A stretch of DNA of 64,000 nucleotides from Mycobacterium sp. IS-836 (GTDB taxonomy: Bacteria; Actinomycetota; Actinomycetes; Mycobacteriales; Mycobacteriaceae): contig NZ_MBEU01000083.1 in NCBI RefSeq assembly GCF_001954275.1, positions 36,396 to 100,395 of the forward strand. The letters are read 5' to 3'. The notes under the pieces are model-generated. The model searched no databases and was not told the DNA's origin. It saw nothing but the letters and a program-made list of their open reading frames with translations. The position numbers were made by a program, and so were the translations under genes. How positions within the stretch are numbered: the stretch's first letter is position 1; each line of letters begins with the position of its first letter. This document shows positions 54,760 to 64,000 of the stretch, piece after piece.

Positions 54760-57700
54760 CGTACTGCCCCTGACCCCACTGCAACAGGGGCTGCTCTTCC
54801 ACGCCAGCACCGTACAAGGTGGCGACGATCTGTACGCCGTGCAGCTCGACATCACCGCGACCGGACCGCTAGACCCACATCGCCTGCGCGATGCGGTGCA
54901 AACCATGGTCAACCGGCATCCCAACCTGGCGGCGTTGTTCTCCGAACAATTCGACCAGCCGGTGCAGATCATCCCGGCCGATCCCGAGACCGGTTGGCAG
55001 TACGTCGATTTGGACGGCGGCACCGACGCCGACGTCGAGGAGCAGGTCCAACGGCTCTGTGCCGCCGAGCGCGCGGCGGTCCGGGATCTCGCCGAGGAGT
55101 CGGCTTTTCGGGCGGCGCTGATCCGTACGGCACCGCATCAGCACCGGTTCGTCCTGACCTTTCACCACATCGTGGTCGACGGCTGGTCGTTGCCGATCGT
55201 GCTGCAGGAAATCTTCGCCAGCTATTACGGCCAGCGGCTGCCCGCGGCCGCGCCGTATCGCCGGTTTGTCACCTGGCTGGCCGATCGAGACGTCGGCGCT
55301 GCCCGCGCGGCGTGGCAGGCGGCGCTCGCCGGTTTCGAGGCGCCGACCCTGGTCGGCCCGCCCGATCGGCTCAAGCTGGGGCGGCGCGCCGTTGCCTCGT
55401 TCCGGGTCCCGGCGGAGGTCACCCGCAACGTCGGAGAGCTCGCGCGGTCCTGCCGGACCACGGTCAACATCGTCGTGCAGGGCGCCTGGGCGCAGCTGCT
55501 GACCCTGCTGACCGGCCAGCACGATGTCGCCTTCGGCGTCACCGTCTCGGGTCGGCCCGCCGAGGTGCTGGGCGCGGATTCGATGGTGGGGCTGCTGATC
55601 AACACGGTGCCGGTGCGCGCTCAGATGACGCCGGGCACCACCGTCGCGGACCTGCTCGATCGGCTGCAGCAGGTCCACAACGACACCCTCGACCACCAGC
55701 ACTTGGCGCTGCGCGACATCCACCGCGTCACCGGTCACAACCAGTTGTTCGACACCCTCTTGGCGTTCGAGAACTACCCGATCGACATCGAGGTGTTGTC
55801 GGGCGTCGACGGGCTGACCGTCACCGAGTTCACCAACCGCGAATACAACCACTACCCGCTCGCCGTGCAGGTGCTGCCGGGCAGCGAATTGGGCCTGCGC
55901 GTCGAATTCGACACCGACGTGTTCGACGCATCCACCATCGACACACTGATCGGGCGGCTGCAGCACATCTTGGCGGCGATGGCCGCCGATCCCGCCCAGC
56001 GGTTGTCGGCGATGGATGTGCTGGACGCCGAGGAACGCGCCCGCCTGGACGGATGGGCCAACCGGGCGGCGCTCACTCGGCCGGCCAGCGCGTCGGCGTC
56101 GATTCCGGCGTCGTTCGCCACACAGGTCGCGGGCGCACCCGACGCGGTGGCGCTGACTTTCGAAGGCCGCGGCACGACGTACCGCGAGCTGGATGAGGCG
56201 TCGAATCGGTTGGCGCACTTGCTGATCGGCCAGGGCGTCGGTCCGGGTGAGCGGGTGGCGCTGTTGTTTCCCCGGTCGGCCGAGGCGGTCGTGGCGATCT
56301 TGGCGGTGCTCAAAACCGGTGCGGCGTATGTGCCGATCGACCCGGTGGTGCCGGACGCGCGGATGCAGTTCGTGCTCGGCGATGCCGCGCCCGCCGCCGC
56401 GATCACCACCCCCGAGCTGGCCGAGCGGCTGGCCGGGACCGACCTTCCCGTCCTCCGTACCGACGACCCGCGGATTCGCGCCCAGCCCAGCACGGGGTTG
56501 CCGGCGCCGGGCGCGGATGAGATCGCCTACCTGATCTACACCTCGGGCACGACCGGCGTCCCCAAGGGGGTGGCCGTCGCCCACCGCAACGTGATTCGGC
56601 TGCTCGAGGTGCTCGACGCCGACCTGGAGCTGTCGCCGGGGCAGGCGTGGACCCAATGCCATTCCCTGGCCTTCGACTTCTCGGTGTGGGAGGTCTTCGG
56701 CGCGCTGTTGCACGGCGGGCGCCTGGTGGTGGCGCCCGAGGCGGTGGTGCGCTCGCCGGAAGACTTGCGCGCCTTGCTGATTCGCGAACGGGTCAGCGTG
56801 CTGAGCCAGACCCCGTCGGCGTTCTATGCGCTGCAGGCCGTCGACGCGCAGTCGCCGCGAGAACAGCTCACGCTCGAGACGGTGGTGTTCGGCGGCGAAG
56901 CGCTTGAACCACAACGTCTTCGGGCCTGGCTGGACAACCACCCCGGATCGCCGCGGCTGATCAACATGTACGGCATCACCGAGACGACGGTGCACGCCTC
57001 GTTCCGCGAGATCGGCGGCGACGACGTCGACGTCAACGTCAGCCCCATCGGGGTGCCGCTGGGACATCTTGGCTTCTTTGTGCTCGACGGCTGGTTACGA
57101 CCGGTGCCCGCCGGCGTCGTCGGGGAGTTGTATGTTGCCGGCCCCGGCCAGGGGTATGGGTATGTCGGCCGGGCGGCGTTGACGGCCACGCGATTTGTGG
57201 CCTGCCCGTTCGGCGGACCCGGGGCACGCATGTATCGCACCGGCGATCTTGTCTCCTGGGGCGCCGACGGGCAGCTGCACTACCTCGGGCGGGCCGACGC
57301 GCAAGTCAAGATCCGGGGCTATCGCATCGAGCTCGGCGAAATCCAGGCCGCGCTGGCCGGCGTGGACGGGGTGGAGCAGGCGGTGGTGATCGCCCGCGAG
57401 GACCGCCCCGGCGACAAGCGCCTGGTGGGGTATGTCACCGGGACCGTCGAGCCGGCCACGGCGCGCGCGGGGCTGGCCGAGCGGCTGCCCGAGTACATGG
57501 TCCCGGCCGCGGTGGTGGTGTTGGACGCGCTGCCGTTGACGGTCAACGGCAAGCTCGACACCCGCGCCCTGCCGGCGCCGGAATACTCGGACGCCGGTGG
57601 CTACCGCGCCCCGGCGACCCTGACCGAGGAGATCGTGTCGGGGATCTACGCCCAGGTGTTGGGGCTGGACCGGGTCGGCGTGGACGAGTCGTTCTTCGAC

Positions 57701-60700
57701 CTGGGCGGGGATTCGCTGCTGGCGATGCGGGTGATCGCCTCGATCAACAAGTCGTTGAACGCCGGCGTTTCGGTGCGAACCCTCTTCGAGGCGCCCACGG
57801 TGGCGCAGTTGGCGCCGCGCATCGGTACGGGCGGGGACGGGCTGGAGCCCTTGGTGGCCGGGGAGCGGCCGGCGGTGATTCCGCTCTCGTTTGCCCAGAA
57901 CCGGTTGTGGTTCCTGGACCAGCTGCAAGGACCGTCCCCGATCTACAACATGGCGGTGGCGTTGCGCCTGCGCGGGCGCCTCGACGCCGACGCATTGGGT
58001 GCCGCCCTGGCCGACGTGGTGGCCCGCCACGAAAGTCTGCGGACAGTGTTCGCCGCGCACGACGGCATCCCCCAGCAGGTAGTGCTGCCGGTCGAGCGGA
58101 TCGACTTCGGTTGGGACGTCGTCGACGCCACCGGCTGGCCGGAAAGCCGGCTGCAGGAAGCCGTCGGCACCTCGGTGCAGTACACGTTTGACCTGGCCGC
58201 CGAGATCCCTTTGCGGGCAAGGCTTTTCCGCGTCGACGAGCACGAGCACGTGCTGGTGGCCGCCGTGCACCACATCGCCGCCGACGGCTGGTCGGTGAAG
58301 CCGCTGGTGCGTGACCTGGGTGTGGCGTACGCCAGGCGGTCCATGGGGCAAGCCCCCGACTGGACGCCCCTGCCGGTGCAGTACGTCGACTACACGCTGT
58401 GGCAGCGGACCCAGTTCGGTGAGCTCGACGACAGCGACAGCCGCATGGCCGCGCAGCTGGCCTACTGGCAGGACGCCCTCGCCGGGATGCCCGAGCGGCT
58501 GGAACTTCCCACCGACCGGCCCTACCCGGCGGTCGGCGATTACCGCGGTGCCCGGGTTTCGGTCGACTGGCCGGCGGACCTGCAGCAGCGGGTGCGCGAC
58601 GTGGCCCGCAAGCACGACGCGACCAGCTTCATGGTGATGCAGGCCGCCCTGGCGGTGTTGCTGTCCACGCTGGGCGCCACCGACGACGTGGCGGTGGGGT
58701 TCCCGATCGCCGGGCGGCGCGACCCCGCGCTCGACGAGCTGGTGGGGTCCTTCATCAACACCCTGGTGCTGCGTGTCGACCTGACCGGCGATCCCACCGC
58801 CACCGAACTGTTGGACCAGGTGCGCCAGCGCAGCCTGGCCGCCTACGAACACCAGGACGTGCCCTTCGAGGTCCTGGTCGAGCGCCTCAACCCCACCCGG
58901 AGCCAGGCCCACCATCCGCTGGTGCAGGTGTTGTTGGCCTGGCAGAACAACGAGCCCGCCACGCTGAGCCTGGGCGACCTGCGGGTCACGCCGCTGCCGG
59001 TGGACACCCACACCGCCCGCATGGACCTCGCGTTTTCCCTCGCCGAACGCTGGACCGACGCCGGCGAGCCCGCCGGGATCGGCGGGGAGGTGGAGTTTCG
59101 CACCGACGTTTTCGACGCGGCCAGCATCGAGGGGCTGATCGAGCGGTTGCGACGGGTGTTGGTGGCCCTCACCACCGACCCGGCACGGCGGCTGTCGTCG
59201 ATCGATCTCCTCGACGACGATCAGCAAGCCCAGCTGGACCGGTGGGGTAACCGGGCGGTGCTGGCCCAGCCCCCGGCCGCCGGGGCGTCCATTCCGGCGT
59301 TGTTCGCCGCGCAGGTCGCCCGGGCTCCGGAGGCCGTGGCGATCAGGTATGGGGAGCGGTCGTGGACGTACCGCGAGGTCGACGAGGCGTCGAATCGGTT
59401 GGCGCACTTGCTTTCTGGGCATGGCGCCGGCCCGGGGCAGTCAGTGGCGGTGCTGTTTGCCCGGTCGGCCGAGGCGATCGTGGCGATTGCGGCGGTGCTC
59501 AAGACCGGGGCCGCCTACCTGCCGATCGACCCCGCGCACCCCGACGCGCGGATCGAGTTCATGCTGGCCGATGCCGCGCCCATCGCCGCGATCACCACCG
59601 CCGAGCACGCCGACCGGCTACAGGGGCACGGGGTGGCGGTCATCGATGTCGACGACCCGCGGATTCGCGCCCAGCCCAGCAGCGCACTACCCGGACCCGC
59701 ACCGGACGACATCGCCCACATCATCTACACCTCGGGCACGACCGGTGTCCCCAAAGGGGTCGCCGTAACCCACCGCAACGTGACCCAGTTCCTGGCGGTG
59801 GCGGATTCATATGTGCCGCCGGGGGTTTGGACGCAGTGCAATTCCTATGGCTTCGACACGTCGGTGTGGGAGATCTGGGGCCCGCTGTTGCACGGCGGGC
59901 GCGTGGTGGTGGTGCCGGAATCGGTTGCCGCCGCGTCCGAAGACTTCCACGCCCTGCTCGTCAGGGAACGGGTCAGCCTCCTCACCTGGACCCCGTCCGC
60001 CGTGGCGACGTTGTCGCCGCAGGAGTTGGGACAGATGGCGTTGATCGTGGCCGGCGAGGCCTGCCCGACCGACGTGGTGGATCGGTGGGCGCCGGGGCGA
60101 CTGATGCTCAACGCCTGCGGCCCGACCGAGACGACGATGGTGGTGACGTTGAGCGCGCCGCTGGCGCCGGGGTCGGGGATCGTGCCGATCGGCTCGCCGG
60201 TGCCCGGGTCGGCGTTGTTTGTGCTGGACAAGTGGTTGCGGCCGGTGCCGGCCGGGGTGGTCGGGGAGTTGTATGCGGCCGGCCGCGGCGTCAGCTGCGG
60301 CTATGTCCGGCGGGCGGGTTTGACCGCGTCGCGGTTTGTGGCGTGCCCGTTCGGCGGGGCCGGGACGCGGATGTATCGCACCGGGGATCTGGTGCGCTGG
60401 CGGGCCGACGGGCAGCTGCAGTACCTGGGCCGCGCCGACGAGCAGGTCAAGGTCCGCGGCTATCGCATCGAACTCGGCGACGTGCGCTCGGCGCTGGCCG
60501 GCCTGGACGGGGTGGACGACGCGGCGGTGATCGCCCGCGAGGATCGGCCCGGCGACAAGCGGCTGGTGGGCTATGTCACGGGGACGGTCGAGCCAGCTCG
60601 CCTGCGCGCGAAGCTGGCCGACCAGCTGCCGCCGTATATGGTGCCCGCCGCGATCGTCGTCGTCGACGCGCTGCCCCTGACACCCAACGGGAAACTCGAC

Positions 60701-63700
60701 GTCCGGTCGCTACCGGCACCGGAGTACCAGGACGGCGCCGTTTATCGCGCCCCGTCGGGTGCGGTGGAGGAGATCCTGGCGGGCATCTACGCCCAGGTTC
60801 TCGGCCTGGAGCGGGTCGGGGTTGACGACTCGTTCTTCGAGCTGGGTGGGGATTCGCTTTCGGCGATGCGGGTGATCGCCGCCGCCAACAAGTCGCTGGA
60901 CGCTGGGCTTGCGGTGCGTGTCTTGTTCGAGGCCCCGACGGTGGCGCAGTTGGCCCTGCGTGTCGGCGCCGAGGGGGACGGGCTGCAGCCCCTGGTGGCG
61001 GGGGAGCGGCCGGCGGTGGTGCCGTTGTCGTTCACCCAGAACCGGTTGTGGTTCTTGGACCAATTGCACGGTCCCTCACCGGTTTACAACATGGCGGTGG
61101 CCCTGCGGCTGCGCGGGCCGTTGGACGCCGAGGCATTGGGCGCCGCGCTGGGCGATGTGGTGGCCCGGCACGAAAGCCTGCGCACCGTGTTCGTCGCCCC
61201 GCACGGCCAACCCCAGCAGGTGGTGATCCCGGTTGAGCGGGCCGATTTCGGCTGGGATGTCGTCGACGCCGTGGGCTGGTCGGAAAGCCAGCTGGCGGCG
61301 GCGATCGAGGAAATGGCGGGCTACGAATTCGATCTTTCTTCCGCGATTCCGTTGCGGGCGCGGCTTTTCCGGACCGCCGACGACGACCATATGCTAGCGG
61401 CCGTCGTGCATCACATCGCGGCCGACGGGCTCTCGATCGGCCCGCTGGTGCGCGATCTGGGTGTGGCCTACGCCAGCCGCGCGGTCGGGCAGGCGCCGGG
61501 GTGGATGCCGTTGCCGGTGCAGTACGTCGATTACACGCTGTGGCAGCGCGCGCAATTCGGTGAACTCGACGACCCCGAGAGCCGGATCGGCGCCCAATTG
61601 GCGTACTGGGAGGGCGCTTTGGCGGGAATGCCCGAGCGCCTTGCGTTGCCCACCGATCGGCCCTACCCGCCGGTGGCCGATTACCGCGGGGCCACCGTGG
61701 CGGTGGAGTGGCCCGTCGAGGTGCAGCAGCAGCTGCGCCGCGTGGCGGCGGAACACAACGCGACCAGCTTCATGGTGATGCAGGCCGCGTTGGCGGTGCT
61801 GCTGGCGAAGATCAGCGCGACAAGCGATGTGGCCGTGGGATTCCCGATCGCCGGGCGACGCGACACCGCACTGGATGACTTGGTCGGTTTCTTCGTCAAC
61901 ACCTTGGTGCTGCGCCTCGATGTGGCCGGCGATCCCACGATCGCCGAATTACTGGCGCAGGTGCGCCAACGCAGCCTGGCCGCCTACGAGCATCAGGACG
62001 TGCCGTTCGAGGTGTTGGTCGAGCGGCTCAACCCGGCCCGCTCATTGGCCCATCACCCGTTGGTTCAGGTGATGCTCGCCTGGCAGAACTGGCAAGACAG
62101 CGACCCCGGCGGGATGGCGCTGGGTGATCTCGAGGTCAGCCCGCTGCCGGCCGATACCCATAGCGCCCGCATGGATTTGACGTTTTCGTTGGCGGAACGC
62201 TGGACCGAGGACGGCCAGCCCGCCGGGATCGGCGGAAGCGTGGAATTTCGCACCGACGTCTTCGACGCGGCCAGCATCGAAACCCTCATCGACCGGCTGC
62301 GGCGGGTCTTGGTGGCGATCACCGCCGATCCGACGCGGCGGCTTTCCACCGTGGACGTGCTCGACGCCGGGGAGCAGGCCCGCCTGGATGGCTGGGCCAA
62401 CCGCGCGGCGCTGACCCAACCCGCGACCCCCACGGTATCGATTCCGGCGGTGTTCGCCGCGCAGGTGAATCGCTCACCGCACACCGTGGCGCTGACGTTC
62501 GACGGCCGCAGCATGACCTACCGCGAGCTGGACGAGGCGTCGAACCGGTTGGCGCACTTGCTGATTGGCCACGGTGCCGGGCCGGGGCAGCGCGTGGCGC
62601 TACTGCTGTCGCGCTCGGCCGAGGCGATCGTGTCGATCCTGGCGGTGCTGAAAACCGGTGCGGCCTATGTGCCGATCGACCCCGCGGTGCCGGACGCTCG
62701 GATGCAGTTCGTGCTCGGCGATGCCGCGCCGATCGCCGCGATCACCGCCACCGCGCACGCCGACCGGCTGGCCGGACAGGACCTGCTGGCCATCGACATC
62801 CACGACCCGCGCATCGCAGCCCAGCCCAGCACCGCATTGCCGGCCCCGGCCCCCGACGAAATCGCTTACCTGATCTACACCTCGGGGACCACTGGAGTCC
62901 CCAAGGGTGTCGCGATCACCCACCACAACGTGATCGAGCTGCTGGACTCCATGGGCGACAGCCTGGAGCTGACCGATGTGTGGTCGCAATGGCATTCGCT
63001 GGCCTTCGACGTGTCGGTGTGCGAGATGTGGGGCGCGCTCCTGCACGGCGGGCGGCTGGTGGTGGTGCCCGAGTCGGTGGCGCGTTCACCGGAAGAGTTC
63101 CACTCCCTCCTGGTCGCGGAGCAAGTCGGCGTCCTGAGTCAGACCCCGTCGGCGTTTTATGCGCTGCAAGCCGCCGACGCGCAATCACCGGAGCTGGGCC
63201 AACGGCTGAACCTGCGGACCGTGATCTTCGCCGGCGAGGCGCTGGAACCCCAACGCCTCAAGCAGTGGATGCACGACCATCCCGGATTGCCCCGCCTGAT
63301 CAACATGTACGGCACCACCGAGACAACGGTGCACGCCTCGCTGCGGCAGATCGTCGACGGCGACGCCGTCACCAATGTCAGCCCCGTCGGGGGCCCGTTG
63401 GCGCATCTCGCCTTTTTTGTGCTGGACGGGTGGTTGCGGCCGACACCGCCCGGCGTGATCGGTGAGCTGTATGTGGCCGGTTCCGGCGCGGGGTACGGAT
63501 ACGTGCGGCGGGCCGGCTTGACCGCGTCGCGGTTTGTGGCGTGCCCCTTCGGGGTGCCCGGGTCGCGGATGTATCGCACCGGCGACCTGGTGTGCTGGGG
63601 CGCCGACGGGCAGCTGCAGTACCTCGGGCGCGCCGACGACCAGGTCAAGATCCGCGGTTATCGCATCGAGCTCGGTGAAATCCAGGCCGCGCTGGCCAGC

Positions 63701-64000
63701 GTGGACGGGGTGCGCCAAGCGGTGGTGATCGCCCGCGAGGACCAACCCGGCGACAAGCGCCTGGTCGGCTATGTCACCGGGAACACCGACGCGGCCCGGG
63801 TGCGCGCCCAGCTGGCCGAGCGGCTCCCGGCCTACATGGTCCCCGCCGCGGTCATGGTGATCGATGCCCTGCCGCTGACGGTCAACGGCAAGCTCGACAA
63901 ACGCGCCCTGCCGGCGCCGGAGTACCAGGACGCCGGCGGTTACCGCGCCCCGGCCACCCCCACCGAGGACATCGTCGCCGGCATCTACGGCCAGGTCCTT
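54746..64000 (+). CDS. NRPS5: C-A-T-C-A-T-C-A- synthetase (3' end outside window)
   Basis: The plus frame is open from ATG 54746 to the window edge, giving 3084 residues. Order: C1 about 5-430 (H140-H-I-V-V-D-G, D-residue-accepting type); A1 450-935; T1 S990; C2 1040-1480 (H1175-H-I-A-A-D-G-W); A2 1515-1985; T2 S2037; C3 2090-2520 (H2222); A3 2565-3050; then the first residues of a carrier domain. Selectivity residues: A1 D-F-W-S-V-G-M-V-H (threonine-like), A2 D-T-W-T-I-A-A-M-V (resembling aromatic codes), A3 D-V-C-S-I-A-M-V-H (same as the starter modules). A2 has Cys in place of the Tyr of its NAYGPTE motif. Domain spacing matches NRPS2, and parts of C3 are identical in DNA to it. The number of remaining modules and the release domain are not visible. 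Confidence 0.9.
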   Translation, partial: MRIADVLPLTPLQQGLLFHASTVQGGDDLYAVQLDITATGPLDPHRLRDAVQTMVNRHPNLAALFSEQFDQPVQIIPADPETGWQYVDLDGGTDADVEEQVQRLCAAERAAVRDLAEESAFRAALIRTAPHQHRFVLTFHHIVVDGWSLPIVLQEIFASYYGQRLPAAAPYRRFVTWLADRDVGAARAAWQAALAGFEAPTLVGPPDRLKLGRRAVASFRVPAEVTRNVGELARSCRTTVNIVVQGAWAQLLTLLTGQHDVAFGVTVSGRPAEVLGADSMVGLLINTVPVRAQMTPGTTVADLLDRLQQVHNDTLDHQHLALRDIHRVTGHNQLFDTLLAFENYPIDIEVLSGVDGLTVTEFTNREYNHYPLAVQVLPGSELGLRVEFDTDVFDASTIDTLIGRLQHILAAMAADPAQRLSAMDVLDAEERARLDGWANRAALTRPASASASIPASFATQVAGAPDAVALTFEGRGTTYRELDEASNRLAHLLIGQGVGPGERVALLFPRSAEAVVAILAVLKTGAAYVPIDPVVPDARMQFVLGDAAPAAAITTPELAERLAGTDLPVLRTDDPRIRAQPSTGLPAPGADEIAYLIYTSGTTGVPKGVAVAHRNVIRLLEVLDADLELSPGQAWTQCHSLAFDFSVWEVFGALLHGGRLVVAPEAVVRSPEDLRALLIRERVSVLSQTPSAFYALQAVDAQSPREQLTLETVVFGGEALEPQRLRAWLDNHPGSPRLINMYGITETTVHASFREIGGDDVDVNVSPIGVPLGHLGFFVLDGWLRPVPAGVVGELYVAGPGQGYGYVGRAALTATRFVACPFGGPGARMYRTGDLVSWGADGQLHYLGRADAQVKIRGYRIELGEIQAALAGVDGVEQAVVIAREDRPGDKRLVGYVTGTVEPATARAGLAERLPEYMVPAAVVVLDALPLTVNGKLDTRALPAPEYSDAGGYRAPATLTEEIVSGIYAQVLGLDRVGVDESFFDLGGDSLLAMRVIASINKSLNAGVSVRTLFEAPTVAQLAPRIGTGGDGLEPLVAGERPAVIPLSFAQNRLWFLDQLQGPSPIYNMAVALRLRGRLDADALGAALADVVARHESLRTVFAAHDGIPQQVVLPVERIDFGWDVVDATGWPESRLQEAVGTSVQYTFDLAAEIPLRARLFRVDEHEHVLVAAVHHIAADGWSVKPLVRDLGVAYARRSMGQAPDWTPLPVQYVDYTLWQRTQFGELDDSDSRMAAQLAYWQDALAGMPERLELPTDRPYPAVGDYRGARVSVDWPADLQQRVRDVARKHDATSFMVMQAALAVLLSTLGATDDVAVGFPIAGRRDPALDELVGSFINTLVLRVDLTGDPTATELLDQVRQRSLAAYEHQDVPFEVLVERLNPTRSQAHHPLVQVLLAWQNNEPATLSLGDLRVTPLPVDTHTARMDLAFSLAERWTDAGEPAGIGGEVEFRTDVFDAASIEGLIERLRRVLVALTTDPARRLSSIDLLDDDQQAQLDRWGNRAVLAQPPAAGASIPALFAAQVARAPEAVAIRYGERSWTYREVDEASNRLAHLLSGHGAGPGQSVAVLFARSAEAIVAIAAVLKTGAAYLPIDPAHPDARIEFMLADAAPIAAITTAEHADRLQGHGVAVIDVDDPRIRAQPSSALPGPAPDDIAHIIYTSGTTGVPKGVAVTHRNVTQFLAVADSYVPPGVWTQCNSYGFDTSVWEIWGPLLHGGRVVVVPESVAAASEDFHALLVRERVSLLTWTPSAVATLSPQELGQMALIVAGEACPTDVVDRWAPGRLMLNACGPTETTMVVTLSAPLAPGSGIVPIGSPVPGSALFVLDKWLRPVPAGVVGELYAAGRGVSCGYVRRAGLTASRFVACPFGGAGTRMYRTGDLVRWRADGQLQYLGRADEQVKVRGYRIELGDVRSALAGLDGVDDAAVIAREDRPGDKRLVGYVTGTVEPARLRAKLADQLPPYMVPAAIVVVDALPLTPNGKLDVRSLPAPEYQDGAVYRAPSGAVEEILAGIYAQVLGLERVGVDDSFFELGGDSLSAMRVIAAANKSLDAGLAVRVLFEAPTVAQLALRVGAEGDGLQPLVAGERPAVVPLSFTQNRLWFLDQLHGPSPVYNMAVALRLRGPLDAEALGAALGDVVARHESLRTVFVAPHGQPQQVVIPVERADFGWDVVDAVGWSESQLAAAIEEMAGYEFDLSSAIPLRARLFRTADDDHMLAAVVHHIAADGLSIGPLVRDLGVAYASRAVGQAPGWMPLPVQYVDYTLWQRAQFGELDDPESRIGAQLAYWEGALAGMPERLALPTDRPYPPVADYRGATVAVEWPVEVQQQLRRVAAEHNATSFMVMQAALAVLLAKISATSDVAVGFPIAGRRDTALDDLVGFFVNTLVLRLDVAGDPTIAELLAQVRQRSLAAYEHQDVPFEVLVERLNPARSLAHHPLVQVMLAWQNWQDSDPGGMALGDLEVSPLPADTHSARMDLTFSLAERWTEDGQPAGIGGSVEFRTDVFDAASIETLIDRLRRVLVAITADPTRRLSTVDVLDAGEQARLDGWANRAALTQPATPTVSIPAVFAAQVNRSPHTVALTFDGRSMTYRELDEASNRLAHLLIGHGAGPGQRVALLLSRSAEAIVSILAVLKTGAAYVPIDPAVPDARMQFVLGDAAPIAAITATAHADRLAGQDLLAIDIHDPRIAAQPSTALPAPAPDEIAYLIYTSGTTGVPKGVAITHHNVIELLDSMGDSLELTDVWSQWHSLAFDVSVCEMWGALLHGGRLVVVPESVARSPEEFHSLLVAEQVGVLSQTPSAFYALQAADAQSPELGQRLNLRTVIFAGEALEPQRLKQWMHDHPGLPRLINMYGTTETTVHASLRQIVDGDAVTNVSPVGGPLAHLAFFVLDGWLRPTPPGVIGELYVAGSGAGYGYVRRAGLTASRFVACPFGVPGSRMYRTGDLVCWGADGQLQYLGRADDQVKIRGYRIELGEIQAALASVDGVRQAVVIAREDQPGDKRLVGYVTGNTDAARVRAQLAERLPAYMVPAAVMVIDALPLTVNGKLDKRALPAPEYQDAGGYRAPATPTEDIVAGIYGQVL

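Noticed and set aside
26072..64000. Large direct repeats suggestive of a repeat array or mobile element
   Set aside because: The repeats are the C, A and T domains of successive NRPS modules. No transposase, terminal inverted repeats or target-site duplications were seen at the edges of the duplicated operon.

Overview
The window is GC-rich DNA with the codon bias and gene families of an actinobacterium, most probably a nontuberculous Mycobacterium. The evidence is a set of glycosyltransferases like those that glycosylate mycobacterial glycopeptidolipids (GPL), MbtH-type proteins, lipopeptide synthetases that begin with a condensation domain, and membrane O-acyltransferases with a C-terminal SGNH domain. 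No rRNA, tRNA, phage, insertion sequence or CRISPR array was seen. Both ends cut through genes.

Layout. 1-4083 (minus): two tandem copies of an OafA-type acyltransferase, the first cut by the window start. 4366-25659: a sugar-assembly region with five paralogous GT1-family glycosyltransferases, at 4366, 11649, 16490, 20608 and 24391. The first four stand next to one or more sugar- or acyl-tailoring genes. These are a GMC oxidoreductase plus an aldo/keto reductase, with a Gfo/Idh/MocA-FAD oxidoreductase fusion opposing them; an HxxxDG acyltransferase facing a second GMC oxidoreductase; a UDP-xylose synthase-like enzyme plus UDP-glucose dehydrogenase; and a second nucleotide-sugar dehydrogenase plus an epimerase. 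The fifth glycosyltransferase leads directly into the synthetase genes.

25701-49516: a first lipopeptide assembly line. A 122-bp leader precedes an MbtH-like protein, NRPS1 (C-A-T-E), NRPS2 (C-A-T-C-A-T-C-A-T-C) and NRPS3 (A-T-C-A-T-E-C-T). It would build an N-acylated hexapeptide with D-residues at positions 1 and 6. NRPS3 ends in a condensation-carrier didomain whose adenylation domain has been lost cleanly. 49816-64000: a second, paralogous line. A homologous 122-bp leader precedes a nearly identical MbtH, NRPS4 (C-A-T-E) and NRPS5 (C-A-T-C-A-T-C-A-, cut by the window end).

How it fits together (inference): the synthetases make one or two fatty-acylated peptides. The nucleotide-sugar genes supply UDP-glucuronate, UDP-xylose and a second uronic-acid-type or epimerised sugar. 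The five glycosyltransferases add sugars to hydroxyl side chains such as Thr. The oxidoreductases and the three acyltransferases decorate the glycan. The result resembles a GPL-type surface glycolipopeptide, but the module count, the tandem duplication and the apparent UDP-xylose supply differ from the classical four-residue GPL locus. No thioesterase, terminal reductase, fatty-acyl-AMP ligase or MmpL transporter lies in the window.
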